Shown piece after piece: positions 1 through 12,743 of a DNA stretch of 64,000 nt (within the stretch, counting starts at the first letter, position 1; every line of letters starts with the position of its first letter). The stretch is from Vanilla planifolia (taxonomy: Eukaryota; Streptophyta; Magnoliopsida; Asparagales; Orchidaceae). The notes under the pieces were generated by a model. That model made no database searches. It was given only the letters and a program-made list of their open reading frames with translations, and had not been told where the DNA came from. The DNA is taken from positions 26,793,470-26,857,469 of the forward strand of contig CM043875.1 in NCBI GenBank assembly GCA_023846275.1, written 5' to 3'. The position numbers and the translations under genes are program-made.

Positions 1-405
1 GACATGATTTGATGAATTCAGACTGAGCTATAACTTAAAAGAAAACAAAGGATGCAATATAATATGTGCATGCTCATTCATTCAGTAGGACCTTTAACTT
101 CCATAATCTATAACACAAATTTGGCATTGGGTTAACAAGAAAATATAATGAGATGTAAGTAAGCCATTTAAGCTATCGTCCATAGTGTGAAAGAGTTGAT
201 CAACTTTCTGTGATCTCTTTGTACTGGAATACTATTTATTTTGTCTATGTTCACATGTCCCATCAACAACACTATTCCAATTGCTTAAAAACGTCAAACA
301 AATCTTATATTCCCTTAGCACTCAAAAATAAATGGATATGTCATGTACATTATATGCTGAAAAAAAGGATTAAAAGACATAGCAGAACTAAGCATACAAA
401 CTGAT

Positions 406-522
406 CTACATGATAGTTACTATTGGAGTAGCATGAGAAGTCCATGGCCACATCTCTAAGTTTGATGTTCTACTAAGTATTCCTTTAGGCAGTGTTTCAG
501 TTCCGGAAGGCTTCCCATGGCT
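406..522 (-). CDS. Candidate terminal exon of an unidentified gene
   Basis: Read on the minus strand, an acceptor-like pyrimidine stretch ending in CACAG at 523-524 is followed by an open phase-0 reading of 38 codons to a TAG at 406-408. The peptide includes the segments LPKGILSRTSNLEM and WPWTSHATPIV, which look more like coding than the surrounding sequence, but I could not assign them to a family. It could be the last exon of the gene that starts near 6.4 kb, since strand and phase allow this, but intermediate exons were not identified. A chance open stretch is quite possible. Confidence 0.25.
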   Translation of the reverse strand, partial: SHGKPSGTETLPKGILSRTSNLEMWPWTSHATPIVTIM

Positions 523-3500
523 CTGTGGCAACAAAAAAGGAACCAAGTAATATGTCTATATTGCAAAAGCCCTATGAAAGCCAAAGAAAAACATCAAGGT
601 TTATAAATTAAGCAGCATGACACATGCAAATAGTTTAAAAATCAAACCTTGCACAAAGAATTACGGTTTAAAACTGTACTACCCATTCCCAAATTTGATT
701 TTATTCCCTGCATTGGAAAATTATAAAGACATAATTACTTTTTTATTTCATTATGAGAAATCATAGGTAACCAGATCTAACTCCAATAAGCACACCATTT
801 AGTTGATCTTATCTGAAAAATAAATAGTATATACAATACTTTAATAAAATGTAAACACTAGCTCATAAAATAAAAATAGCAGCCAAAGAAAGATCCTGAA
901 ATCAGAACTGGCTTCCCAAACTCAAACTGAAAGGAAGCACTATCATACAGAAATCCACAGATGAGTAACATATAGAATACCTACATAGCGTCATTAAAAT
1001 TAAGCCTTCCACCTGCAGGACAGGAGAAATCTGGTATTTCATTACTGTATAAATGCATGAAGAAAGCCCTAAATTTTAAAATAATGATAAATATAGTATT
1101 CTATTATGTCAGGGACATCCCTACAATAGCAAGAGAAGGGATTGGCTTCCAATTCAGCGGACAATAGCGTGCCCACAAATGTGGATGAAGGTGACCATGC
1201 ACAAAAGAGAACCTGTCTCCATGATCTCTCAAAGCGGTGAAGAAAACTGAGTACAGAAGAACATGCAGGTCTCATGGTTCAGGTGGGCCAGCAGGGAGAA
1301 GATAACCAATCTGGTCACAGAACTGGAAAAATAAAAAAGCATGGTCCAAAGGCTCTGATAAAAAAACAATCCCACATGCAGAAATCTGGCATAGGAATAC
1401 CTTAAAAAACAAGCCATTTCCACATCCACAAAATCCTAGGAAAGAACCCAACACAGAAAGGAGGTATGATGTGGTTCAGTGAGAAGTTGTGAACAACAAG
1501 CACACCAATCCTACTCACGTTGAAACCTCTCTTTGTATAAATCGTCCATTGTTTACCTACAGATTAGGATAGACGCAGAAATCTGACATAGGAATACCTC
1601 AAAAAACAAGCCATTTCCACATCCACATAATCCTAGTAAAGATCCCAACACAAAGGAGGCATGATGTGGTTCAGTGAGAAGCTGCAAACACCAAGCACTC
1701 CAATCCTACTCACATTGAATCCTCTCTTGTATAATTTTTGGCACTTGATTGTCCTTTGTTTACCTCCAAATTAGGATATCCCTAAGGTCGACCCCCCTCT
1801 AGCACAGCTTACACCAGTGCATGTCCTCCCTAACAGCCCAAAGACCATCTGAGGGAAACTCTCAAACCCGCTAATAGAAGTCAACAATCAAGACAAACGA
1901 AGGGAATCAACCAAATCATCTTGCATGATTTAGTATTCCACACAAGATCCAATCCCCTAGACTATACTATCACGGACCATCCGAAGCCATGTGCACATGA
2001 ACCTCTACGCTCACAAGCTCCTCATAGTGAAACAATTATCTTTGCCCCCATAACTCAAATCTAGTGTTGTCTACTCAAGAAGTGTATGCTCTACCAAGAA
2101 ACTTGGAGACCAACTTGGATACAAACACCTCTCTCTGAGTCCACAATTTCTCGATAGCCAAACTCCTATAAACCTGTTCCTACATCCCATACCCTAGGTT
2201 ACAAAGTGTATGCCATATCTCTCGATTCCCCTCCCCCAAAGGAAACCCCTGGTCAACCTCTCCATTGTTTCTAACACTATGATAAGGATAGAGTGAGATA
2301 TGGAGTAAATTGTAATGAAAGTTGGCACATGGTTGATGAACATAATACTATCCACAAAATGCAATCCCATATGACTCCTTAAGCAAAGATTCTCCCATTA
2401 ATATCGTCAACCACATAAGGTAGTTCAACAACCTTGAGCTATCTATTAATGAGTTAGACACAAACAATACTTATCTTCTATGATCTATCTATAGCCCTAG
2501 TTAACCAAAATCATGGCCATCCTCCTCCTTAAGGACCTTCTACTAAAAATAATTAAACACTTTTCCAAATTAACATTCTAACTTGATATGATGAAATTAA
2601 ATCACAAGATAGAGATCCCCCTAATAATCTAACAAGTAGCTCAAAAAAATTTTCATCAATAAAGAGAAGATAAAAAACAAGTAGAAATGAAAAGTAAATA
2701 TGAAAACTAACAGAACACCCTACTCAATCCTCTATTAAAAGAGACAACAACAAGAAGCGGAGATATGTTACAAACCTATTTGAATACACGTCACCTCACT
2801 CTAGTAGGATAGAATCCACTAACCAACTAGTTGAATCCCAAGTCTAGATATGCGTTTTCCGCATTAAGAAAGCCACCTCTCTTGGAATCAAAAGAGTTGT
2901 AGCATCCAATCCAAGAAATCCCATCATATGTGGTCAAATACCTAAGTAACCTATTATATTATACCATAAATAGCTTAAGGCAAGACTATACCTCAAGCCC
3001 ATCCCCTTTTACCTCTTTATGTTGAGATTTGAGATATTCTCTTCTAGGTATACTAAAATAGAAAAACTTTTCGAAACCAACTTGAATTACTGACAAAGGA
3101 TAAGCTAAGTTTAGACAATCTTGTAAGTAAGCATGGAGCAGGACTATCCTAACCAAGTTTGCCCCTTGCACAGTTGATCACACCCTGTAAGGCACAAGCA
3201 TGTTGTGAACATAAATTACAAGCAAAGATGATCAGCTAATTCAAATCACTTGAATGGTTTACTAATGCCTCCTGTTATATGTTAGTAACTACTAAAGTTG
3301 CAATCTTGCATGGCACTGTAGCTTTTACAAATCAACAATGACTAGCCTACCTTCAATATTTTTATTACAATTGGCAATTTCTATTGTGGTGGTAGGCATT
3401 GCTCATCAGTTATTCAATACCTTCATGAGCTCCTTCATAAAATGATTATGATAGCAACCCATCATAGAAGATGGGCATTCTAAGGGTTACAACATGAAAG

Positions 3501-4039
3501 AGCAAATTACTTAAAGCCTAATCACTAAAGCAAAAATATTTTATCATCATATATTAGAATTATGCACCAACAACCATGAATCAACTAAAATCAAATCCTT
3601 ATCTTGTATGCATTTTCAACCAAACAAATTAAAAACTCAGATTATTTATCCATAATGGAAAGGTTTCATCTCTATTTAATTTCAAAATTTTTAATGCATT
3701 TGCATTATAAAAATCAATAAAGTAAACAATTCATACACCCAAGAAACTACATCTAGAAGTAACCTCAATATAAGTCAACCACTTATTAATTTTAAAAGGA
3801 AAAAATATCAAAAGTTGTATTTTTGAGACTTGCCACATGGAGACTAGACGAAGATTCCAAAATGCTAGGAACCTAATGAAAGATTATGTAACTAAGAGGT
3901 AGTTGAGATAAAAATATGACATTTGAAGGAAAATTACATTCTTAGAATACAACCAAAATGTTAAGAACAATAAATACAAAGTAAAAGATATTCTCATGTC
4001 CAATATGAAATGAGAGCAGAAAAAAAAATCATAGATTAC
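523..4039. other. Non-coding, probably intronic or intergenic, with decayed repeats
   Basis: Apart from the tandem duplication at 1381-1778 I cannot support a gene here. The stretch at about 1780-2500 has long clause-like low-complexity text of the kind left by decayed transposons. Short open segments near 980-1030 and 1229-1429 (minus) have splice-like borders, but I could not join them convincingly to neighbouring candidate exons. Confidence 0.4.
1381..1778. repeat. Two-copy tandem direct repeat, unit about 197 bp
   Basis: The sequence starting GAAATCTGGCATAGGAATAC at 1381 recurs from 1578 (one base changed in that 20-mer). The copies share the order of blocks: GCCATTTCCACATCCACA, GGTTCAGTGAGAAG, CCAATCCTACTCAC, and a final GTTTACCT..ATTAGGATA. 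They differ by scattered substitutions and small indels, including a roughly 14 bp insertion in copy 2 near 1735. No coding potential is shared by both copies. Confidence 0.9.
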
Positions 4040-6421
4040 CTCATAATTTATTGTGAAAGGGCTCCCAACAAGAAAACATACACATATCAGAACAATCATT
4101 GGTAAGTAACGGCAAAAAGAAACCCTCTTCTGGATAGGTACTTTAAGCAAGCTAAACTGAAACAAAAAAAAATAAGCTTATAAAAATGTATGATAAAGTG
4201 GTTAATTAAAAGTACACAAATTATTTAAAATATCACAACAACAAAACCATCCTCAATCATATTCATTGTAAGATCTCATGCCGGTTTGTACTCAAAGGCC
4301 ACCCTTCACAAATACATAATTATGAAGGTGAACTGAAACATTTTTCATGTAAAAAACTAACGTGAGGTTTGAACTCCAATACACCCCAACGGCCCTTTAA
4401 AAATTTCGGTATAATACACTTGGACGATACCATAGAAAACTCCACCGGTAAATGTTAAAGCACATTATTGATTTATAATAATTCAATCAATAATTATCAA
4501 ATGGGTTCATCAAAAATAAACTATCTCCTCACTGTGCCATTATTAATAATTCAATCATGTTTGAATATTTTAAAAATTATCCAAAAAATCACTCTAAAGT
4601 TCATAATGCAGAAGTATAAATTTACTCATCCTTTTAATTATTCATGCCTAATCATTGTTTACAAAATATGTAAACAATAGTAGCGCTAAGTATATAATAT
4701 ACATAATTTTTCGCATACAGTTCAACTTAAAGTTGCTGAAGTTATTCCATGATTCAGTTTGATCACTTAGCAACAAAAATTTTCCAATGAGATAAATTTT
4801 CATAACACTAACTACTGAATAATCAGGTTCAAAACCAAGTATAATGCCTAATACCAAAAGAGACAAATCTCTTTCCTAAATCCTCTACTTGACCATCTGT
4901 TCTCGAGCAACCTAGCAAATCAACTCTTCTCGGATGTTCGTTTCATACAAGGAAACTCCAAGTCTACCCCAACACAACACGATAAACAAAGGACCCCCTT
5001 CGGCCACTCGAAAGCCTCCTCGGCTCTTGAAAAGTTATCTCCTTACATCAAATCACTCATGTGGCATACTATATGATCATTAAATGCCTACATCTTCTCA
5101 TATTTGGCCTATTTACCCCCTCTACTAATGAAAGGTGCCATAGAGAAAGAAATATTTGTGTAACAAAAATTCCATAACTTAAAAAAAATCATTGTCAAGG
5201 TTCAGCACATAAAAACAAACATATCAAAATTAAATAGAACACATTTCTTTATGCAAAATTCTTGTAATGCCTTGTTAGCAAAGGAGGGAACTTCTATCTC
5301 CTTCAAACCAGTCATCTATTCTATTTCATCCTGATTTCCATCAAACTATGAGCTCTATTTTGTGGGTTAATGAATATAGTGGATTATTAAGATCCTTATA
5401 TGAGCCATTTGACTTGCCATAGGGTAAGCTAAACAGGGGTAGTCTACTACAATTAGTAAACTATCCACGCTAGGAAAGGGATCTATCTCCGAATTTTGTT
5501 TGGTTGCAACCCAAGGTTTAAGTGAGCTACCCCAAATTTATATTTGATCTTTTTTAAAAGTTAACACAAGATAAGAATAAGGAATCAAAAAAACATTACT
5601 CAAGTTTAATCCATGCAAGAGAGACAGCCATCAAGGACAAAAACAGATCACAAAGGTCATGTATAGGGAATCATACAAGGTGCCTTTGAGAAAAGCAGAG
5701 GGAAAGCAAGTCAACTGGACAATGCGCCAACAAAAAGTGGACAGAGATCATCACGGAGAGTGACAATAGAGCCACTAGAGAGTGTCCAAGGGGGAGATGG
5801 ATAGGCCACAGCGGAGAGATAGAAGTCAATAGGCAGAAGGAGAGACCAAAAAGAAGACGTGAAGTACAAAGAAGAGAGGGAGGCAAGAGTAGCACTTGGA
5901 AGGCCAGTGAGGAGAGGGAGAGTGCAAAAAGGAGAGGGTGAAATGTTTCCCGTAAAGTGCGGGCTAGGGTAGAAAAAACTTAGACAATTTGTCAAGGACC
6001 TTGGAGGATCATCTCTTTGGTCTAACCAGGAATTCCATTCATCCACTGTCCATTGGCAGGTCATCCAACCATTCTAAGCATCCATAATAGCACCTTTTGT
6101 CCACAAAATGAGGGAAAAAAAAAAAAAACCTAGCTTTCATGAGTTATTTCACACGTGTTTTAAATCTGTTAACCTTGTTGTTAATTTCTACATGAAATCA
6201 ATTAGTCCCTGATGAAAGTTACATATGTGATCAGCAATTTTACAGATAGATTCGAAGCAGTAATTTTCAAAAGTATCGAGCACTGTATTGTTTAGTCAAA
6301 GCAAAAAATCAACTAACAAACTACCAAAGCAAGCACGAAGTGAATCAAGTCACAACACTAAGCAAAAAAAACGGAGCACGAAACACACGATGTGATCCCT
6401 TACATAGTTTGCGATCGTCAT
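4040..6421 (-). CDS. First two coding exons (candidate) of an unidentified single-pass membrane protein, 3' part unresolved
   Basis: Two minus-strand exons join in phase. Exon A is 6404-6444; its ATG is at 6419-6421, giving M-T-I-A-N-Y, with acceptor TTTGCAG just above and donor TAT|GTAAGG. Exon B is 4040-4156, preceded by TTTGTTTCAG and followed by donor GAG|GTAATC. It encodes 39 residues: a basic stretch (KVPIQKR), then a hydrophobic run (YLPMIVLICVCFLVG) and SPFTINYE. The joined N-terminus looks like a type II signal-anchor, as in Golgi or ER enzymes, but I do not recognise the family. Reading through the exon A donor instead gives only a 20-residue peptide before a stop. The 2.25 kb intron (4157-6403) holds repeat-like purine-rich DNA. 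Confidence 0.4.
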
Positions 6422-6444
6422 CTCCTCTGCTCCCCACCAAAGAC

Positions 6445-6806
6445 CTGCAAACAAGTATAAGCCACAAACCAAACATGAGCAAACGGCGCCTCCAATGAAC
6501 TAACAACATTCTCCATTTTAGAAACACTCACCGTCAGGACGCAATCCAACGAGCTCTTTCTCGGAGATATGCGAAGTAAAAAGTAACCAAAGCCGAACTT
6601 TTGAAGTGAACCATAGAGAAAACACGACCACCGGAGCAGCCTCCCTCACGCCAGCCGTTCGCTTCGGAAAAGCAAGCGTTTCCTCCGGAAGCAAATCACA
6701 GTTAGAGAGAGAAACGGAAGAGAATCGCTTTTGGTCGATGACTGCTCGAATGCTTCTTTTGGGGTATTCGAAGGTACACAAGGAGAGAGAGAAATGGCGC
6801 TTCTAG
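6445..6806 (-). promoter_or_regulatory. Probable 5' leader and promoter-proximal region of the 4-6.4 kb gene
   Basis: GC content rises sharply here relative to its flanks. On the minus strand there is a CT-rich leader (TTTCTCTCTCTCC near 6790) and a good donor GACG|GTGAGTG at 6531-6532. A short intron ends in TTGCAG at 6445, so the leader would be spliced 25 bp or so before the candidate ATG at 6421. CT-rich spliced leaders are common in plant genes. The open frames that run through this region on both strands are best explained as leader composition. Confidence 0.4.
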
Positions 6807-9359
6807 TTTGGAAAACGCATGCTTACTCAAAGACTAACTATTAAACCAAATTTATAATTTCCAAAAAAAAATGTTAAATAAAAAAATCATTATTGAGTAT
6901 ATTATTTTGGTCAAAATCTTCTTGTTCCCTATATCAAGTGTAGTAAATGAAAATTAAAAATTAAAAATTAAAAAAATAAATGAACACGGCACAAAAAGAG
7001 AGAGGATCCAATGATAGTAATAATAAAATAAAGCTTGAAGAAAATAGATAGAAATAAATGATATAAGAAAGCATGTGTTATATTTATTAATATGAATAGT
7101 ATTTCTTTTGTAGGTAAGAATGCAAGTTCACTTAAAAATAAATTTATATTTTTTAAAATTATTTTTTTAAGAATTTACTAATAGTATTGATTTTATAATG
7201 GTACTAAAATATTTTGTTAAACAAATTTTAGTTGTTAATAAGTATGTTTTGGTTAATGATATATTTGATTAGTGAGATATCTTAAGAATGTTTTAACAAA
7301 GATCTTTAAAGATAGTATGTATCTTTTTAACACAAATAAGAAAATAATAATTAAATTAATTTAATAAAATATTTTAAAAGTTAAACATTAATCAAAGTTC
7401 TTAACATTGACTTGATATACTTCAAAAATGTTGTCAATCAAAGATCAATGATGTTTTTATATTCTAACAAATTTTAATATGAGAAGTAATGGCTTAAGAA
7501 GTGCTGTTGTTCTTTCAATACAAACTTTATTGACAGTTGATGGAAACAATTCAAGTGGTTGAGCAAAATCAAATAGTTGCTCAAGTAAGAAAAGATGTAA
7601 GAAAAAAAAAAAGAAAGTAATGCCCTAATAAAAAAAAATAAAAGTGTTTTTGTACTATTGATAATATGGTTGCACTCAACATCTATCTTGCAAAATCTCT
7701 TAATTATGTTTCTTAAGCCCTCTTGATCTTCTTGCTATCATAATTAACATCTGCTTCTCTTCAAAGTAAAATTGAGCATTATATCATTTAACAATGGCTC
7801 TCTATTTTAAGTATCAAGCTCTTAGCACATAACATATGCCCTCATTGGTAAAATAGCCTCAATACATTTTCTTAGGTACAATAAAGCCTCAAATTCTAAA
7901 AGAAATGAAATTATTTTCTAATTCATCATATTCTATGGTGTATTATGAAGATACTTCTTATTCTTTCCCTACATGCTAGAGTCTGATTCGGGACAAATTA
8001 TTTGCAAACTTGTAGCAAGCATTGAATAATCCAAATATCGTCTTATTTTCAACAAACTATCTCAACCATCAAGCTTTTGCTATACTATAAAATAACTCGT
8101 ACTTTGTCAAGGGAACTTCATCGTTGATTGGGTTGCTAATTAAACGCTCATTTTCGATTTCTCAAATCTCCTTAAACTTTTAATATAAACTTCAACCATG
8201 AATTTCAACAGGTATAATAAGATCTAATGTTTAAAGCTATACATTGGCACAACAAGTAACCCAAACTTTGACATTTGAGCTAGTTGCCAAGCTTAACGAT
8301 CACCATGCTTAATGCACATGCTTAACCTCTCATGATCCCTAATTGTTTTAAATCCATCACTTATTACACTATATTTCTATTGCTATCTTATGCCAATCTA
8401 ATAGAAGTTATCAATCATTTCAAACAACCAAAATGTCAATCTCGACTATAAGCTCTGATAACAAAAGATTTCTAAAAAGGAATTACATGCCTATTTCGAG
8501 GGGATGTCAGAGTAATCCATGTTCTTTGTGTTAGGATAGTAACCATGATATTGGTGATTACAATACAAAGATGTCTTTTTCCTTGAAATTAAATAAATAA
8601 ATATATTAAATTTTAATTGATTTAACGTTATAAAAATCAATATATCCAAGCCATCAACCGTGATTGAGTTCATTCGGCCCGAATCTTAATGCAAAATAAT
8701 CGACCAGTGGAAGGAGCCCAAAAATGATTGGTGGAACATCATAATAGCAAGAATAGAATATAACTTTTTAATAAAATAAATAAACTCGCATATTTTGGTT
8801 TATTTAACAAAATAAATACAAAAAAGGAATTGCACAAAACGTGGAAAACATTACGTTTACGTGTTCGATTCGAGGACTATGAGACTGAAAAGTATAATCG
8901 TAACCATCTTTTATAAATTTTAATTAAAATAAAAGATAAAACCAAAATAAATATGTAATAATTATTTTTTCTCAAAATAGACAATGACGAAAGCTTGTTT
9001 TATTTTTATATTAATATTATATTTTAAATACCATAATTTATCAATTTTGATTGCATATTCTAACTCGACCACCGCTAATACGGTTCAGGAGCAAAAGCAA
9101 AATGATAAAAGAAATTATTGATAATATTTAAATTACAATTTTATTATGGTAGACGAGAAAATAAATTATTATCATATATTTCAAAACATTTCAATGAATA
9201 ATCAATACATGACCAAGTTGTACAGAAAACTTGTATTAATATAAAAATATTAAATCAAATATATATTTTAAATAAAAGCATATTTCTTATATTTTTCACA
9301 TCGTCAAACATAATTTAAAAACAAACCACGAAGAAGAAGAAAACCAAGTCAAATTTTCA
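6807..9359. other. AT-rich intergenic region, nothing recognised
   Basis: Low-complexity A/T-rich sequence between the 5' end of the left gene and the 3' end of the DUF948-like gene. All ORFs are short and without recognisable motifs. It should contain the promoter of the left gene at its left edge and the 3' UTR of the next gene at its right edge, but no signal can be fixed. Confidence 0.6.
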
Positions 9360-11977
9360 CTATTCGGACTCACCGGCGACGTTTTCTCCACCGTCTTGTT
9401 CGGCCGGAGAAAGAAGGTTTCTCAGTTTCTTCGTAGCTTGTCCCACAGCATCAGATGTTCTTCTGGCTGCTCCGGCAACCAGGGGTCGTAGAGATATACT
9501 GGGAAGGTTTGCTCGTTCTTGTATCATTGCTGCAGCAAACAAAGATCAAACGAAAATTACAATAAACAGCAGCTAAGAAAGAACATGTTGATGGCATACA
9601 CATTGTTTTCTGATGAGCCAGAGAGCCAATTCGTCTGATCCCAGCTTCTGCAGCCTGCATTGCCTGTGCTGATTTGTGGACACCATCGGTTATCTCCTCT
9701 CTGAATTGAAGACAACTTGTTCAGTTAATATTGAGCATTTGAAGACACCTTGATTCAAATTAAAGACAACCCATTTGGAAGCTCAGTTCAAAAAAGCATT
9801 CAAAACAACCAAATTCTGCACATCATTGATAGTTTTAGCCTTTCGTAAGAGATGCAATTATGAAACTTCTTTAATAACTTCAAACAACTCAAGTCATCAC
9901 AGAGTGTGCCTGTTTGTTTACCTCAAGTCATTCAACTCAAGAGTGAGCTCACTGATTTCCATTCCTGACAGTCTCACTGCAGCCATGGTACTCGGGAGCT
10001 CTTCCCGTGCGGTATCGGCCAGTTTGGAGAGAGACATTGCAGCTCCCCTCAGAGCCTATAAAATGAAGTATACTACACTCTTAGGATCATCACTTTGTTA
10101 AAAAATTAAGAAATACCTCAAAAGTTCAACTCATAGTTTGCACGAGGAAAAGGAAATATTGCTTTGGTCGAGCAATCGAGATTCTTGGGGTGTTTGTGCC
10201 TTTGTTTCTTCTGCAGTCCATGGTGTTGTGCAGAATGATATCAGCTCGATGGCCATGTTTTCAAAGGTGGCATGTGGAAAATGAACAGGTTCTGCAATAA
10301 TGGCTACTATATCTTCGTGGTAGTGATGATTCTAGCAGAAAGTAGATGGTGGAGTAATAGATAGATGCACAGATGGATAGAGATAGGGATAGAGAGAGCT
10401 AGATGGAGGGGGAATAGAGAGAGAACCATAGAGGCAAAGAAAGAGACAAAGAGATAAGGATAATCTTGTTGTGGTTTATAAATGAAGTATGAACTCAAAC
10501 TTCATATTAAACAGAACAAAATTCCTTTCTGTAATTCAACCAAACAATACATTACCTTAACCAAATTTCTAATATTATAGAAACAACTCAAATAGTTCAT
10601 GGTGGTATCCTAGAATGATAGAAAGAAGCAACTACATCGTGAAGGAAAGTGACATGAGCTTGCTTCCCTTGGTGTTATGTCATCAAATTGCATTAAGACT
10701 GAAGCAGATGTCAAATGAGCAATAGGTTTTAAGAGATCAGTAGAAATAAATTACAAAGCAAGAAAATAACTTACAATGAGAGTAGGAACTGCAGCAACAA
10801 CAAAGCTCGTAAATGCAATAGACGTCTGCACCAATAGAAAACACATATAAAGATTGAGCAGTAATAGTTGATATCATATTGGTATGGTTTGAGAAGTGAA
10901 AATAATTAAGTCAGAATTTTGCAGATAAAAAGTTTTATCTCATAAATAATTTCCATCAGATAGCATTTCAGATCAGTTGCAGTCATGTTTCACATTGTTT
11001 ATTGAATTGTTTTTGACTGATTCAATGGAAGTGTTAATGGAAAAAATATAAAAGTTCAAAAGTTACATTCATAATTTCAAGAAAAGGGATTGGTGCATTT
11101 TATGAGAAACAAATTAAAAAAGGATAAGAATAGGCTACAAAAAATAACATTCTTGCACTCAACATTGTTTTCGGGAATCACAACAAGGAAAAGAAACAAG
11201 CAGAGATCCATTTGGTTTGAAGGAGCTAATGGTGAAGGATGGAAATCGAATTTTTTTCCTCTTTCGTTGTTTGGAGTACAGAAAATTTGAATAAAATAAA
11301 AAAACAAATGAAACTGGAGAACTAAAAAACTTCACTCAAAATTTTTCTGCAAAAGACTGAAAACCCAACTCATTTCCTGTCCTTAATTTCAATCATAAAG
11401 CACACTATTCGAGAGATGGACGTAATCAAAGCAGACAAAAAAAAAAAAAAAAATGAACGGAAGTTGAAATTTGTATTCATATCTGATGATTTGCTACAAA
11501 CTGCATAAACAAATGTAGAATGCAAGCAAGCTCAAGCCAATCCGTAACTCCTTATCAGTTAACCCGAGTCATCAAAGCAACCTAAGGAATCAACTCCTCG
11601 ACGCTACAGAGCTCAAAGAATAAAGGAAGAATTAATAAACAGCTCACCGTGCAACCAATGAAAGCAAGCAGTAAAAAAGCTTGATCCCCTATACTCATCC
11701 TGCACATCCCCAACTGCTGAGAGATGCTTGGGCTCCCGGCCCCCACGGTCAACTGCTCCCCTTCTTCGACGACGATATCATCAACTCCTTCCCGTGATCG
11801 CACGACATCCGTAGCGGCATCGACGGAGCCCGCGGGTCGACAAGAAGGACGCGGACACACACGGCGTGAGACGCTTGAAAGACGGAAGCAATTAGGTCTT
11901 TTAGCATTAATCGATGGCAGATTGCATGGCAGAAGGCCGAGACGGTTGGCGGACGGGAGAGTGGAGAGGCGAAGCAT
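9360..11977 (-). CDS. DUF948-like plant membrane protein, probably plastid, 261 aa, five exons
   Basis: Exons on the minus strand are 11648-11977, 10775-10825, 9922-10055, 9600-9700 and 9360-9529. All introns are GT-AG, the phases match (0, 0, 2, 1) and the CDS is 786 bp. Residues 1 to about 55 are rich in Ser and Arg with few acids, as in a chloroplast transit peptide. Residues about 100-130 form one hydrophobic segment spanning exons 1-3 (FLLLAFIGCT, TSIAFTSFVVAAVPTLI). The rest is a helical, soluble tail with the blocks SLSKLADTAREELPSTMAA, SGMEISELTLELNDL, AMQAAEAGIRRIGSLAHQ and MIQERANLPSISL, which I recognise from a conserved plant family of unknown function related to bacterial DUF948. 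The exon 4 donor choice (ATGT|GTATG) is set by phase and by the family motif TMSMIQERANLP. Role unknown. Confidence 0.88.
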
Positions 11978-12743
11978 GGCTCGGTTTCCCCGATGACGGA
12001 GAGATTCTCAGCCGGTCCTTCTGCGCCCGCCAGTACGAACATGGAGACGCTCCTTGCAGCAGCCGACCAGTAAAACAATGCTCATGTCTCACAGGTAAGT
12101 CGGGTCAATTCAGTGTCATCTACACGAACAAGACCCATTAACTGAAACCAAGTTTTGCTAAAATTAATTAAGAAAAACATATCGCCCAAATTATTAAAGT
12201 TTTAATTCCTGATGATAATTTTATAATTTTTGATAAATTCAGATAACATTACATAAGAATAATAACGAAACAAACACCTCCACTTGAGATCATTTAAAGA
12301 GTGCTAGATATACAATATATAACAAATATGTACTAAAAAACATAACTTTGTGTTTAAAAGAAGAAATGTATGTTCTGAACAATTTCAAAAACTCATAAAA
12401 ATCATTTTAAAAACTTGTTTAACATAACCTTTGATCACAACTGTTGAATGAAACTTGACCCAATCCAATAGTAATAAGCAGTTCCTATGGAAGGGAATTG
12501 GTTAATCGGAAACTATGTCAATAATAATTATTACGATTAATTATATTTTAAAATCAGCCAACTACTACACAAGCTACTTCCATCCATATCAACTTGAAGA
12601 AAGCAGCTAAACCTCGTAAAAAATATGCAATGCAAGGCGAATGAGAACAAATAAAATCTCCACGAAGCACCACAAATAAACCTAATTTCCCGCTGCACCA
12701 ATGGCAGCAAACAGGAGATAAAAACTCGGTTTTTTGTTCAGCT
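11978..12743. promoter_or_regulatory. Intergenic spacer: 5' region of the DUF948-like gene and 3' region of the RING gene
   Basis: The two genes are in tandem on the minus strand, 766 bp apart from stop to start. The first ~120 bp above 11977 stay GC-richer and probably contain the leader of the DUF948-like gene. The middle (about 12150-12540) is AT-rich. The part just below the RING stop at 12744 should be its 3' UTR. No clear TATA box or poly(A) signal could be singled out. Confidence 0.45.

Noticed and set aside
5671..6064. Two overlapping minus-strand ORFs (74 and 117 codons)
   Set aside because: Leu/Ser/Pro-rich translation from a purine-rich plus strand, no motif, and located in the proposed intron of the left gene; more likely composition or repeat sequence.
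6518..6806. Opposed ORFs at 6518-6781 (minus) and 6606-6806 (plus)
   Set aside because: They fall in the GC-richer probable 5' leader; neither has a recognisable product, and the leader donor at 6531 would cut the minus one.
8840..8890. Possible tRNA because of GTTCGATTCGAG
   Set aside because: Only a B-box-like string; no A-box at a suitable distance and no cloverleaf.
11582..12141. Overlapping ORFs on both strands around the first exon of the DUF948-like gene
   Set aside because: GC-rich exon composition leaves other frames open by chance; only the minus frame with start at 11977 joins in phase to the conserved downstream exons.
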